The notes beneath the pieces are model-generated. The model saw only the letters and a list, made by a program, of their open reading frames with translations, was not told the origin of the DNA and made no database searches. DNA of 40,340 nt, taken from NCBI GenBank assembly GCA_019459325.1, contig JAIBFA010000044.1:1-40340 (forward strand), read 5' to 3'. The position numbers were made by a program, and so were the translations under genes. This stretch comes from Thiobacillus sp. (GTDB lineage: Bacteria > Pseudomonadota > Gammaproteobacteria > Burkholderiales > Thiobacillaceae). Within the stretch, counting starts at the first letter, position 1. The number at the start of each line of letters is the position of its first letter. Of this stretch, positions 18,850 to 27,141 are shown piece after piece.

Positions 18850-20847
18850 ATGCTTTCATCGCCCGGTATCGGATCAGGTCTCGACGTCAACGGCATCGTC
18901 AGCCAGCTGATGGCGGCCGAGCGCCAGCCGCTCGTCGCACTGACCAAGCAGGAGGCGGTGTACACCCAGAAACTGTCCGCCTTCGGCCAGGTGCGCGGCG
19001 CGCTCGCCAGCTTCCAGAGCGCCCTGCAGGATCTCAGCAGCGGCAGCAAATTCCAGGCGCTCAGCGCCACTGCATCCGATGCGACTGTGCTCAGCGCCAG
19101 CGCCAGCGGCACAGCCACCCCCGGCAGCTACCAGATCGAGGTGAGCCAACTGGCGCAGCAGCAGAAGCTGGCCTCCAGCGGATACGCCACGACCGACGCA
19201 GTCGTCGGCTCGGGCACGCTGAGCATCCAGTTCGGCAGCTACGACAGCGGCTCGAACACGTTTACCGCCAATGCCGACAAGGCAACCAAAAGCATCAGCA
19301 TCGATCCGGCCAACAACACGCTGGCGGGCATCCGCGATGCGATCAACGCCGCCAAGGCAGGCGTCACCGCCACCATCGTCAACGACGGCAGCATCGCCGG
19401 CAACCGGCTGGTGCTCACCTCGGCCGACAGCGGTGCCGCCAACAGCCTGAAGATCAGCGTCACCGACGACGACGGCAACGGCCTCGACGGCGGCGGCCTG
19501 TCCGCCCTCGCCTACGACCCGACGGCGTCCGCAGGCAGCGGCAAGAACCTTGGCCAGAAAGCCGAGGCGCTCGACGCCCTGCTGAAGATTGATGGCATCG
19601 CCGTCAAGCAATCCACCAACACGGTGAAGAATGCCATCGACGGTGTCACCCTGAATCTCGCGCAGACCAATGTCGGCAAAGCGCTGACGCTGACGGTTGG
19701 CCGCGACACCAAAACCATCACCGATGCCGTGCAGGCGTTTGTCACCGCCTATAACAATACGAACGGAACCATCAAAAAGCTTACTGCCTTCAATGGGCCT
19801 GGCGCGCAGAACGGCATCCTGCTGGGCGATTCCACAGCGCGCGCAATCCAGACGCAGATGCGCGGCTTGCTGAATACCTCGGTCGAAAGCGGCGGCGCGC
19901 TCACCACCCTGTCACAGATCGGCGTCAGCTTTGGCAAAGACGGCACGCTGTCGCTTGACAGCGCCAAGCTCAATACGGCCATCGACACCAATTTCGACGG
20001 CATTGCAGCGTTGTTTGCCAAAGCGGGCAAAACCACCGACAGCCTGGTCAGCTATAGCGCCAGCACCAGCAAGACCCAGCCCGGCAGCTATGTCGTCGGT
20101 GTCAGCCAACTGGCGACCCGCGGTGCCACCCAGGGCAGCCAGATAGCCAACCTGACCGTCGCTGCAGGCGTCAACGATCAGCTCGATCTGACGGTCGACG
20201 GCCAGGTCGTCAGCGTGACGCTCGCCGCCGCCACCTACGCCAGCACCGATGCACTGGCCGCCGAAATCCAGAGCAAGATCAACGGCGCAACGGGTTCCAG
20301 CAGCAGCGTCCAGGTCACGCAGAGCGGCGGGGTACTGAGCATCGCTTCGGCACGCTACGGCAGCGCCTCGCAGGCCTCCGTCACAGGCGGCAGCGGTATG
20401 GCGAGCCTGCTTGGCGGATCCCCTGTCATCAGCAGTGGTGTCGACGTCGCCGGCACGATCAACGGCGTCGCTGCAACCGGCAGCGGGCAAACGCTGACGG
20501 GCGCCGCTGGCAATGCCAGCGAGGGCCTGGGACTGCTTATTGCCGGCGGCGCGCTCGGTGCGCGCGGCAACGTCACCTTCAGCCATGGCTATGCCTTTCA
20601 GATCAGCCAGTATCTCGACACCGTGCTCGGCAACGACGGCAGTCTGAACGCACGCACCAACGGCATCGACAGCAGCATCAAGAGTCTGGACCAGCGCCAG
20701 GCGCAGCTCGAAGCACGGCTGACCCAGATCGAGAAACGCTACCGCGCGCAGTTCACCGCGCTCGACACCATGATCAGCAGCATGAACAGCACCAGCAGTT
20801 TTCTGACCCAGCAGCTGGCCAGCCTGCCCGGCAGCAGCCAGAACTAA
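18850..20847 (+). CDS. fliD: Flagellar filament cap protein FliD, long form with an internal repeat
   Basis: FliD caps the filament and folds incoming flagellin. The 665-residue product is longer than the roughly 470 residues of Salmonella FliD. The N-terminal domain (SSPGIGSGLDVNGIVSQL) and the C-terminal coiled coil (about 600-660, LDQRQAQLEARLTQIEKRYRAQF) are typical. A segment beginning PGSYQIEVSQLA at residue 91 recurs as PGSYVVGVSQLA at residue 411, each leading into an IN-type region, so the extra length looks like duplication of a surface domain. GAGGAG precedes the ATG. Confidence 0.95.
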   Translation: MLSSPGIGSGLDVNGIVSQLMAAERQPLVALTKQEAVYTQKLSAFGQVRGALASFQSALQDLSSGSKFQALSATASDATVLSASASGTATPGSYQIEVSQLAQQQKLASSGYATTDAVVGSGTLSIQFGSYDSGSNTFTANADKATKSISIDPANNTLAGIRDAINAAKAGVTATIVNDGSIAGNRLVLTSADSGAANSLKISVTDDDGNGLDGGGLSALAYDPTASAGSGKNLGQKAEALDALLKIDGIAVKQSTNTVKNAIDGVTLNLAQTNVGKALTLTVGRDTKTITDAVQAFVTAYNNTNGTIKKLTAFNGPGAQNGILLGDSTARAIQTQMRGLLNTSVESGGALTTLSQIGVSFGKDGTLSLDSAKLNTAIDTNFDGIAALFAKAGKTTDSLVSYSASTSKTQPGSYVVGVSQLATRGATQGSQIANLTVAAGVNDQLDLTVDGQVVSVTLAAATYASTDALAAEIQSKINGATGSSSSVQVTQSGGVLSIASARYGSASQASVTGGSGMASLLGGSPVISSGVDVAGTINGVAATGSGQTLTGAAGNASEGLGLLIAGGALGARGNVTFSHGYAFQISQYLDTVLGNDGSLNARTNGIDSSIKSLDQRQAQLEARLTQIEKRYRAQFTALDTMISSMNSTSSFLTQQLASLPGSSQN

Positions 20848-20865
20848 ATAAATCGGGAGAAAGAC

Positions 20866-21303
20866 GTGTACACGAATTCGAGAAGCGCCGCCAACGCCTA
20901 TGCCAACGTCGGCCTGGAAACCGGCGTGGTGGCCGCCAGCCCGCACCAGCTCATCATCATGCTGTACGAAGGCGCCGAGCTCGCGGTGCGGATGGCGATC
21001 AAGCACATGAACGAAGGCGACGTGACGAAGAAATCCGCCGCCATCACCAAGGCCAGCACCATCATTCTGGATGGCCTGCGCGCGGCACTCGACCCCCAGC
21101 AAGGCGGCGACATCGCGCTGCAGCTGGATGCCTTGTACGACTACATGAACAGTCGCCTGATGCTTGCGCATATCAACAACAAGACCGCGCCGCTGGAAGA
21201 AGTGCAGGGCTTGCTGCGCGAACTGCACGGCGCCTGGCTGCAGATCGGCACCCCGGCCCGCACCACCGCGCCCCAGCCCAGCCACCATTCCATTGCCGCC
21301 TGA
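20866..21303 (+). CDS. fliS: Flagellin export chaperone FliS
   Basis: The 145-residue helical protein binds the flagellin C-terminus to prevent premature polymerisation and deliver it to the export gate. Diagnostic features are the NAYANVGLETGVVAASPHQLIIMLYEGA stretch near the N-terminus (abridged: AYANV, ASPHQLI, MLYEGA) and YDYMNSRLMLA around 89-99. Translation starts at GTG with GGGAGAAAG upstream. It is followed by fliT after 13 bp. Confidence 0.95.
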   Translation: MYTNSRSAANAYANVGLETGVVAASPHQLIIMLYEGAELAVRMAIKHMNEGDVTKKSAAITKASTIILDGLRAALDPQQGGDIALQLDALYDYMNSRLMLAHINNKTAPLEEVQGLLRELHGAWLQIGTPARTTAPQPSHHSIAA

Positions 21304-21316
21304 TTCGGAGAACGCC

Positions 21317-21646
21317 ATGACCAGCAACGAAATGCTCACCACCTACGAATCGCTCTCCGAACTGACCGGTACCATGCTGGTCGCTGCACGCCAGGGCGAA
21401 TGGGATGACCTCGCTGCGCTGGAGCAGCGCTGCCAGAACTACGTCGGCAGCCTGATGCAGGCGGCGCCGATCCCGCTGAACGAAACCGAGCAGCGCGCCA
21501 AGGTTGCGATCATCCGCACCATCCTGAAAAACGACGCCCAGATCCGCGCGCTGACCGAGCCGCGCCTGCACGAGCTGCAGCAGCGCCTGAGCAGCACGCG
21601 TGCCGGCCAGCGCACCGTCGAAGCTTACGGCGCGCAGCGGGCCTGA
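21317..21646 (+). CDS. fliT: FliT-like flagellar chaperone
   Basis: This 109-residue, mostly helical protein matches FliT in size, position and character (YESLSELTGTMLVAARQGEWDDLAALEQRC). FliT typically chaperones FliD and, in enterics, antagonises FlhDC. The frame is open further upstream over fliS, but the ATG at 21317 with CGGAG before it gives the family-typical N-terminus. Sequence similarity in this family is low, so the call leans on gene order as well. Confidence 0.85.
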   Translation: MTSNEMLTTYESLSELTGTMLVAARQGEWDDLAALEQRCQNYVGSLMQAAPIPLNETEQRAKVAIIRTILKNDAQIRALTEPRLHELQQRLSSTRAGQRTVEAYGAQRA

Positions 21647-21657
21647 CGCCTGCCCCC

Positions 21658-22734
21658 ATGTTCCCCGTTCAGTATCTGGCCCGCATTCTGGATGTCCCGC
21701 CCACGCCGGACACATCGGGCCGGTCTGTGTCCGGGTTGGTGCCCGTCCAGCCGGTACTGAACGCCACCGAACGCGACCAGGCCGCGCCGCGCGCCGCGTT
21801 CGAGCACCTGACGATCGGCCAGACGCTGTCCGGCCAGGTGAAGAGCCTGACCAAGGGCCTTTCGCTGGTCGAAATTGAGGGGCAGACCGTTGCGATGCGG
21901 CTGCCCCAGCCGACGGCACCCGGCGACACCCTGCGCCTGCGCTTTGCCGGCCACATGCCGCAACCGGTATTTCTGCTGGAAACCCCTGAAACCGCCGCCA
22001 GCGATGCGCCTCGGCTGAGCCAGACCGCCCGCATGCTGAGCGATCTGATGGAGCAGCTGCCTGGACGCAACGCCCTGCCTACCGTCACCCCGCCCGGCCC
22101 CCTGCTCGACCAGCCGACGGCGAACCCGGCTGTGGTCGCCTTCGCGCTGCGCAGCGCGCTGGTCCGCAGCGGGCTGTTTTACGAGTCGCATCTGGCCAAT
22201 TGGGCAGTGGGCCAGGACAGTCTGGACGGGCTGATGCAGGAGCCGCAAAACCGGCTGGCTTCGGCCGAGGCCAGCCGCGCTGCAGCCAATCCGGCCAGCG
22301 CGCTGGCCCTGCTCGATGCTGCGGAAACGGCCGGTCCGAAACCGCTCAATCCAATGCATGCCTTGCTATCGCAGCAGTTGCAGGTGCTGGAGTCGCCGCA
22401 GTTCGTCTGGCGTGGCGAGGTGTGGCCGGGACAGCCCCTGGAGTGGTTGTTGCGTCAGGAAAACGGGCCGGTGCAGGATCATTCGACCGCAGCGACGAGC
22501 GACGAAGCCAGCGCAGGCTGGGAATCCCGGCTCAAGCTCACGCTACCGCACCTCGGCACCGTGACCGTGCATATCAAGCTCGATGCGCAGCAGGCGTTCA
22601 GCATCAGGATGGTGCCGGAACAGCCGGGGCTTGAACCGCTGCTGCAGCAAAATCAGGGCCGGCTGATCGCGCAACTGACAGCGGCCGGCTGCACCCTCAA
22701 GACCCTCACGGTGGCACACGATGGCGATGCCTGA
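21658..22734 (+). CDS. Second FliK-like protein (flagellar hook-length control C-terminal domain)
   Basis: The 358-residue product has a poorly conserved N-terminal part and a C-terminal Flg_hook (FliK_C-like) region (about 280-355) containing RLKLTLPHLGTVTVHIKLD and a final AQLTAAGCTLKTL segment. A canonical fliK lies at 30668-31825, so this is a paralogue. It overlaps the next gene, a FlhB C-terminal-like protein, by 14 bp. FliK C-domains contact the FlhB C-domain to switch export specificity, so the pairing suggests a second, accessory substrate-specificity module. That role is inference. Confidence 0.82.
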   Translation: MFPVQYLARILDVPPTPDTSGRSVSGLVPVQPVLNATERDQAAPRAAFEHLTIGQTLSGQVKSLTKGLSLVEIEGQTVAMRLPQPTAPGDTLRLRFAGHMPQPVFLLETPETAASDAPRLSQTARMLSDLMEQLPGRNALPTVTPPGPLLDQPTANPAVVAFALRSALVRSGLFYESHLANWAVGQDSLDGLMQEPQNRLASAEASRAAANPASALALLDAAETAGPKPLNPMHALLSQQLQVLESPQFVWRGEVWPGQPLEWLLRQENGPVQDHSTAATSDEASAGWESRLKLTLPHLGTVTVHIKLDAQQAFSIRMVPEQPGLEPLLQQNQGRLIAQLTAAGCTLKTLTVAHDGDA

Positions 22735-23014
22735 CAAGCAGCGTGCCGCCGCCGCGATCGCCTACCGCGAAGGCGATGGTGCACCGCGCGTGGTCGCCAA
22801 GGGGCGCGGCATCCTGGCCGACACCATCATCGAGCGGGCGCGCGCATCCGGCGTGTACGTCCACGAATCGCGTGAACTGCTGGCGCTGTTGATGCAGATC
22901 GACCTCGACAGCCACATCCCGCCCCAGTTGTACATTGTCGTGGCCGAACTGCTGGCCTGGCTCTATCATTTGGAAGAGGCCGAAAAGCCAGCCCTTCCGA
23001 ACCCTAATACCTGA
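22721..23014 (+). CDS. FlhB C-terminal-domain-like protein (FhlB type)
   Basis: This 97-residue soluble protein resembles the cytoplasmic tail of FlhB/YscU export-switch proteins (AIAYREGDGAPRVVAKGRGILADTIIERARASGV, abridged: AIAYREG, PRVVAKG, ILADTI, VYVHESREL). It lacks the transmembrane half and the self-cleaving NPTH motif, so it corresponds to the post-cleavage fragment. The ATG lies inside the preceding FliK-like gene; a second ATG two codons later is an alternative start. True flhB is not in the window. Confidence 0.88.
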   Translation: MAMPDKQRAAAAIAYREGDGAPRVVAKGRGILADTIIERARASGVYVHESRELLALLMQIDLDSHIPPQLYIVVAELLAWLYHLEEAEKPALPNPNT

Positions 23015-23019
23015 TTCCC

Positions 23020-23784
23020 ATGCATTCCTCTCCGCAACACGCCCCCAGTCCTGCCGACCATGACGACGCGCTGGCCCGTTACACCCTGCATTCGCGGGCG
23101 GATATCCTGTTCCAGTTGCGCGCAATCCAGAAACGCAAGCTGTTGGTCAACCTCGATCTGCGGGGCAGCCGCCAGATCATCGTCACGTCGGTGCTGGCAG
23201 TGAACGAGGCCAAGAACACGCTGATTCTCGACAGCTCCCGCGGCGACGCGCTCAACCAGGAGCTGATGTCCGGCAAGGGTGCAGACTTTGTCGCTCAGCT
23301 TGATGGCGTCTCCATTTCGTTTGCTACCGGCCCGGTGACCTTGTGCGAGTACGAGAAACTACCGGCGCTGCGCATTTCATTGCCCAAGTCGCTGGTCCGC
23401 CTGCAACGCCGCGAGCACTTCAGGGTGCCGATGCCCATCGCCAATCCGGTCAAGTGCATCGTCCCCTCGGGATCGAAGGACGACCCGGATCCGATCACCG
23501 CTCACATCGTGGATATCGGCTGCGGCGGGGTGGCCCTTGCAGAAACCGGCGGACGTCTCGGCACCGAAACCGGCCGGATCCTGCATGACTGCAAGCTGCT
23601 GCTGCCCGAGACGGACGCGATCATCACCACACTGGAAGTACGCAGCTCGGCGCAGATACGCCTGCATAACGGCGCTTTTCAGACCCGACTCGGCTGCAAG
23701 TTTATCGATTTGCCCAACGACATGGCCGCCCGATTACAGCGCTTTGTCATGGATATCGAGCGCGCACGGCGAAACAGCCTCTAG
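23020..23784 (+). CDS. ycgR: YcgR-like flagellar brake protein (YcgR_N + PilZ)
   Basis: The 254-residue protein has a YcgR N-terminal domain (about 20-120) and a PilZ domain (about 125-245). PilZ proteins bind c-di-GMP, and YcgR then slows the motor through FliG/FliM. The RxxxR motif is present in RREHFR (about 129-134). The second motif, normally [D/N]xSxxG, reads DIGCGG (from D165), with Gly in place of Ser. It follows the FhlB-like gene by 5 bp and precedes cheV, inside the flagellar cluster, which supports a motility role. Confidence 0.88.
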   Translation: MHSSPQHAPSPADHDDALARYTLHSRADILFQLRAIQKRKLLVNLDLRGSRQIIVTSVLAVNEAKNTLILDSSRGDALNQELMSGKGADFVAQLDGVSISFATGPVTLCEYEKLPALRISLPKSLVRLQRREHFRVPMPIANPVKCIVPSGSKDDPDPITAHIVDIGCGGVALAETGGRLGTETGRILHDCKLLLPETDAIITTLEVRSSAQIRLHNGAFQTRLGCKFIDLPNDMAARLQRFVMDIERARRNSL

Positions 23785-23824
23785 CCCGTCCATTCCACCC
23801 CCTATGCATTCACGGAGACCCCCC

Positions 23825-24784
23825 ATGCAAACCATCCAGCAGGAAATCGACGAAAGAACCAACCTTACCAGCTCCAACAAACTGGAGCTGCTGCTGTTTC
23901 GCCTGGGCGAGGACGCCAACCTCGAACGCAACGAGCTGTTCGGCATCAATGTATTCAAGATACGGGAAATCATTCCGATGCCGACGATCACGGTCGTGGC
24001 CGGATCGCCGTCCCACATGATGGGCGTGGTCGATCTGCGCGGCCAGATCATTCCCGTCATCGACTTGCCGGCCGTCACGGGATGCACCCCGAAAACCGGA
24101 CTCAACATCCTGCTGATCACCGAATATGCCCGCAGCACTCAGGCCTTTGCGGTCGAGTCGGTGGAGGACATCGTGCGCCTGGACTGGCGCCAGGTGCTGT
24201 CCGCCGAGGGCAATGCCGCAGGCGGGATGGTGACCAGCCTCGCCCGTCTGGATGGCGAGAACAGCGACCGTCTGGCGCAGGTGCTGGATGTGGAGACCAT
24301 CCTGCGCCAGGTCATGCCGTCGACCGAACCGACCATCGACTCCGTCAGCATCGGCCCTACGGTGGAAATCAAGCCCGGCACCATCATCCTGGCGGCGGAC
24401 GATTCGGTGATCGCGCGCACCATGATCGAACAAGGGCTGGAGGCGATGGGCCTGCCCTACATCATGTGCAAGACCGGCAAGGAAGCCTGGGACCAGTTGC
24501 AGGCCATCTCAGCCAAGGCGGAGGAAGAGGGAAAAACCGTACACGACAAGATCGCCCTGGTGCTGACCGATCTGGAAATGCCCGAGATGGACGGCTTCAC
24601 CCTGACCCGCAATATCAAGCAGGACCCGCGCTTCGGTTCCATCCCGGTGGTGATTCACTCCTCGCTGACCGGTAGCGCCAACGAGGCACACGTCAGAAAA
24701 GTGGGGGCGGATGCCTATGTGGCGAAGTTTGTCGCGGAGGATCTGGCCATGGCCCTGCGGCAGGCGCTGAGCACAGTGCATTGA
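23825..24784 (+). CDS. cheV: Chemotaxis coupling protein CheV (CheW + receiver)
   Basis: The 319-residue CheV has a CheW-like domain (about 15-165, with GINVFKIREII and GVVDLRGQIIPVIDL) and a receiver domain (about 185-318; acidic D192-D193, phospho-acceptor Asp249 in LTDLEMPEMDG, Lys near VAKF). CheV couples receptors to CheA and its receiver acts as an adaptation or phosphate-sink module. The frame is open upstream, but the ATG at 23825 (MQTIQQEID) is family-typical. cheA and cheW are not in the window. Confidence 0.95.
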   Translation: MQTIQQEIDERTNLTSSNKLELLLFRLGEDANLERNELFGINVFKIREIIPMPTITVVAGSPSHMMGVVDLRGQIIPVIDLPAVTGCTPKTGLNILLITEYARSTQAFAVESVEDIVRLDWRQVLSAEGNAAGGMVTSLARLDGENSDRLAQVLDVETILRQVMPSTEPTIDSVSIGPTVEIKPGTIILAADDSVIARTMIEQGLEAMGLPYIMCKTGKEAWDQLQAISAKAEEEGKTVHDKIALVLTDLEMPEMDGFTLTRNIKQDPRFGSIPVVIHSSLTGSANEAHVRKVGADAYVAKFVAEDLAMALRQALSTVH

Positions 24785-24788
24785 GATT

Positions 24789-24896
24789 CAAGGTACAAGA
24801 GACAAGATGCAAGTTGTTCGTTGTCAGGCATGAAACCCCATGCCCTGCTTGAATCTTGTAACTTGTAACTTGTAACTTGTAACTTGCAGCTTGAAG
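24789..24896. repeat. Heptad-phased CAAG/CTTG inverted repeat between cheV and fliE
   Basis: Four consecutive 7-nt units starting CAAG (24789-24816) face seven consecutive 7-nt units starting CTTG (24848-24896), four of which are identical CTTGTAA. Between them GGCATG and CATGCC form a small inner hairpin. Because every unit keeps the same 7-nt register, the arms pair in several alignments. The element fills the junction of convergent cheV and fliE and probably ends transcription from both sides. Confidence 0.8.
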
Positions 24897-24923
24897 CCCC
24901 CGCTGTGCGGGAGCGCTCTTGTT

Positions 24924-25268
24924 TTAAACGCCCATATTCATGATTTCCTGATAGGCGGACACCAGCTTGTTGCGCACCTGGATGGTCTGCTGGAAGGCGA
25001 TGCTGGATTTTTGCAGTGAAATCATCGCGTCGGACAGACTCACTGTGGTGTCGCCCATCTCGAAACGCTGGGCGAGCTGCTGCGACTGCAGCTGAACCTG
25101 GTTGACCTGGTCGAGCGAGGACTTCAGGGCCGACGCAAAATCAACCGCGCCTGCAGCCTGTTTGGTCTGCAGAGGGCTTTCACTGGCCGGCGTCGCGCGT
25201 GCCTGCGCAGCCTTCAGCTGCGCCACCATCGCTTCGATCCGGCTTGTGTCGATTGCTCCAATGCTCAT
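24924..25268 (-). CDS. fliE: Flagellar hook-basal body protein FliE
   Basis: FliE joins the MS ring to the proximal rod. The 114-residue product has the family-typical C-terminal half (FASALKSSLDQVNQVQ, then VSLSDAMISLQKSSIAFQQTIQVRNKLVSAYQEIM, abridged). No signal peptide is present; export is by the flagellar type III system. GGAGG lies just before the ATG. It is transcribed alone and divergently from fliF, unlike the common fliEFGHIJK order. Confidence 0.95.
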   Translation of the reverse strand: MSIGAIDTSRIEAMVAQLKAAQARATPASESPLQTKQAAGAVDFASALKSSLDQVNQVQLQSQQLAQRFEMGDTTVSLSDAMISLQKSSIAFQQTIQVRNKLVSAYQEIMNMGV

Positions 25269-25509
25269 CGCGTCCTCCTTCGCTCATTTGGCCGCCTGCC
25301 AGGCGGTTTTCCACGTGCTCACCTTAATCACCCCGGCTGCAAGCCATAAGGTCGATAAGCGCGGAAAACCGGCTTCTATTCCCCCGATTGAAAACCGTGG
25401 CAGTGCCGATAATTCGGTCACATAGCGACATTCCCATGGGGCAACACGACGTGAACACGGCAAACGGAGACAAGGCGGCCCATGACGCCAACACGATGGG
25501 GGCAGAATT
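25269..25509. promoter_or_regulatory. Divergent fliE-fliF regulatory region
   Basis: This 241-bp gap must hold promoters for both directions. It contains a palindrome CCGCCTG-C-CAGGCGG followed by TTTT (about 25293-25311) and a GCCGATAA box (25405-25412) that matches the sigma-28 -10 element perfectly. No matching -35 lies 11 nt upstream of the box. No convincing sigma-54 (GG-N10-GC) site was found by eye on either strand. No small gene is evident. Confidence 0.4.
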
Positions 25510-27141
25510 ATGGCGGTAGAGGGTGAAATGGTGGTTCCGGCCAACGTCATGGACTTTACCCGGACGGCGGGCGGACGAAAAATCATGATGATGCTGGGCG
25601 TGGCCGCAGTCGTTGCGGTCATGGTCGCGGTCTGGATGTGGGGACAGCAACCCGATTATCGCGTGCTGTTCTCGAATTTCAGCGATCGCGACGGCGGCGC
25701 GATCGTCGCCGAGCTGGAAAAAATGAACATCCCCTACAAATACGCCGAGGGCGGCGGCGCCGTGCTGGTGCCCGCCGACCGGGTGCACGATGCGCGCCTG
25801 AAGCTGGCCTCGCAGGGCCTGCCCAAGGGCGGCAATGTCGGTTTCGAGTTGATGGAAAACCAGAAGCTGGGGTCCTCGCAGTTCGTCGAGCGGATCAACT
25901 TCCAGCGCGCCATGGAAGGCGAACTCGCGCGCTCGATCGAATCGGTCTCGGCGGTGCAGGCGGCGCGCGTGCACCTCGCCATGCCCAAGGATTCGGTATT
26001 CGTGTCCGAGCAGAAAGCTCCCACGGCCTCGGTGCTGCTCAACCTGCATCCCGGCCGTGCGCTGGATCAGCAGCAGGTCAGCGCCATCGTTCACCTGGTC
26101 GCCAGCAGCGTGCCCGAACTGCCGATCAAGAACGTGACGGTGGTCGACCAGAACGGCAACCTGCTCTCCGAAACGGGCAAACCGGCCAGCATCAACGGCA
26201 TGGATCCCAGCCAGATCAAGTATGTGCAGGAACTGCAGCAGAACGTGGTCAAGCGGATCGAATCGATCATCACCCCGATCGTCGGCCCCAACAACGTGCG
26301 CGCCGAGGCCACGGCCGACGTCGACTTTTCGCGCAGCGAACAGGCGGTCGAGTCCTACAAGCCGAACCAGACGCCCGATGCCATGGTCATCCGCAGCCAG
26401 CAGACCAGCGAATCGCTGAACGGCACGGGCAATCCGGGCGGCGTTCCGGGCGCACTCACCAACCAGCCGCCGGCACCGGCGACCGCGCCGATCAACGCCC
26501 CGGCCCAGAACGCCGCCGCACTCGCTGCCGCGGCGCCAGGCACCAACACGCGCAAGGATGCGACCGTCAACTTCGAAGTCGACAAGACCATCCAGTACGT
26601 CCAGCAGGGCAGCGGTGGCCTGAAGCGTCTGTCGGTCGCGGTGGTCGTCAATTACAAGCAAACCACCGACAAGGACGGCAAGGTGGCGATGAAGCCGCTG
26701 ACGGAAGCAGAGAAGGCGCAGATCACCAATCTAATCAAGGAAGCCATGGGCTTCAACGCAGAACGCGGCGACTCCGTCAATGTGGTGAACACGCCCTTCG
26801 CCCGTACGGAACAGGAGACGCTTCCCGATCTGCCCTTCTGGAAGCAGCCCGAGTATGTCGAATACATCGACATCGCCAAGACGGCAGGCAAGTATCTGCT
26901 GATGGCCCTGGCCCTGCTCATCCTGTATTTGCGCGTGCTCAAGCCCCTGCTGAAGAAACTCTCCGAAGCGTCCAAGTTGCCTCCGCCCAGCCACAGTCCG
27001 CAACTCGAGCATGTCGGAATGGCGTCGCTTCCCGGCCAGCGCAATTACGAGGAAAACCTGACTCGGGCACAAAAGATGGCCAGCGAAGATCCGCGCGTGG
27101 TCGCCAATATCGTGAAAACCTGGGTGGCCAGCAATGAGTGA
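25510..27141 (+). CDS. fliF: Flagellar MS-ring protein FliF
   Basis: The 543-residue product builds the MS ring. It has one N-terminal transmembrane helix (about 22-44), the ring-building periplasmic domains (about 50-300 and 380-440, separated by a Pro/Ala-rich linker) and a second helix (about 459-478). The cytoplasmic C-terminal tail (TRAQKMASEDPRVVANIVKTW) binds FliG. The ATG at 25510 is the only start between an upstream in-frame stop and the first helix. The 3' end overlaps fliG by 8 bp. Confidence 0.97.
   Translation: MAVEGEMVVPANVMDFTRTAGGRKIMMMLGVAAVVAVMVAVWMWGQQPDYRVLFSNFSDRDGGAIVAELEKMNIPYKYAEGGGAVLVPADRVHDARLKLASQGLPKGGNVGFELMENQKLGSSQFVERINFQRAMEGELARSIESVSAVQAARVHLAMPKDSVFVSEQKAPTASVLLNLHPGRALDQQQVSAIVHLVASSVPELPIKNVTVVDQNGNLLSETGKPASINGMDPSQIKYVQELQQNVVKRIESIITPIVGPNNVRAEATADVDFSRSEQAVESYKPNQTPDAMVIRSQQTSESLNGTGNPGGVPGALTNQPPAPATAPINAPAQNAAALAAAAPGTNTRKDATVNFEVDKTIQYVQQGSGGLKRLSVAVVVNYKQTTDKDGKVAMKPLTEAEKAQITNLIKEAMGFNAERGDSVNVVNTPFARTEQETLPDLPFWKQPEYVEYIDIAKTAGKYLLMALALLILYLRVLKPLLKKLSEASKLPPPSHSPQLEHVGMASLPGQRNYEENLTRAQKMASEDPRVVANIVKTWVASNE

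Noticed and set aside
25405-25412. GCCGATAA as a sigma-28 promoter for fliF
   Set aside because: The -10 match is perfect but the expected -35 position (GATTGAAA) matches poorly, so it is listed only as a feature of the region.
25269-25509. Sigma-54 promoter for early flagellar genes
   Set aside because: No GG-N10-GC pair with acceptable context was found on either strand.
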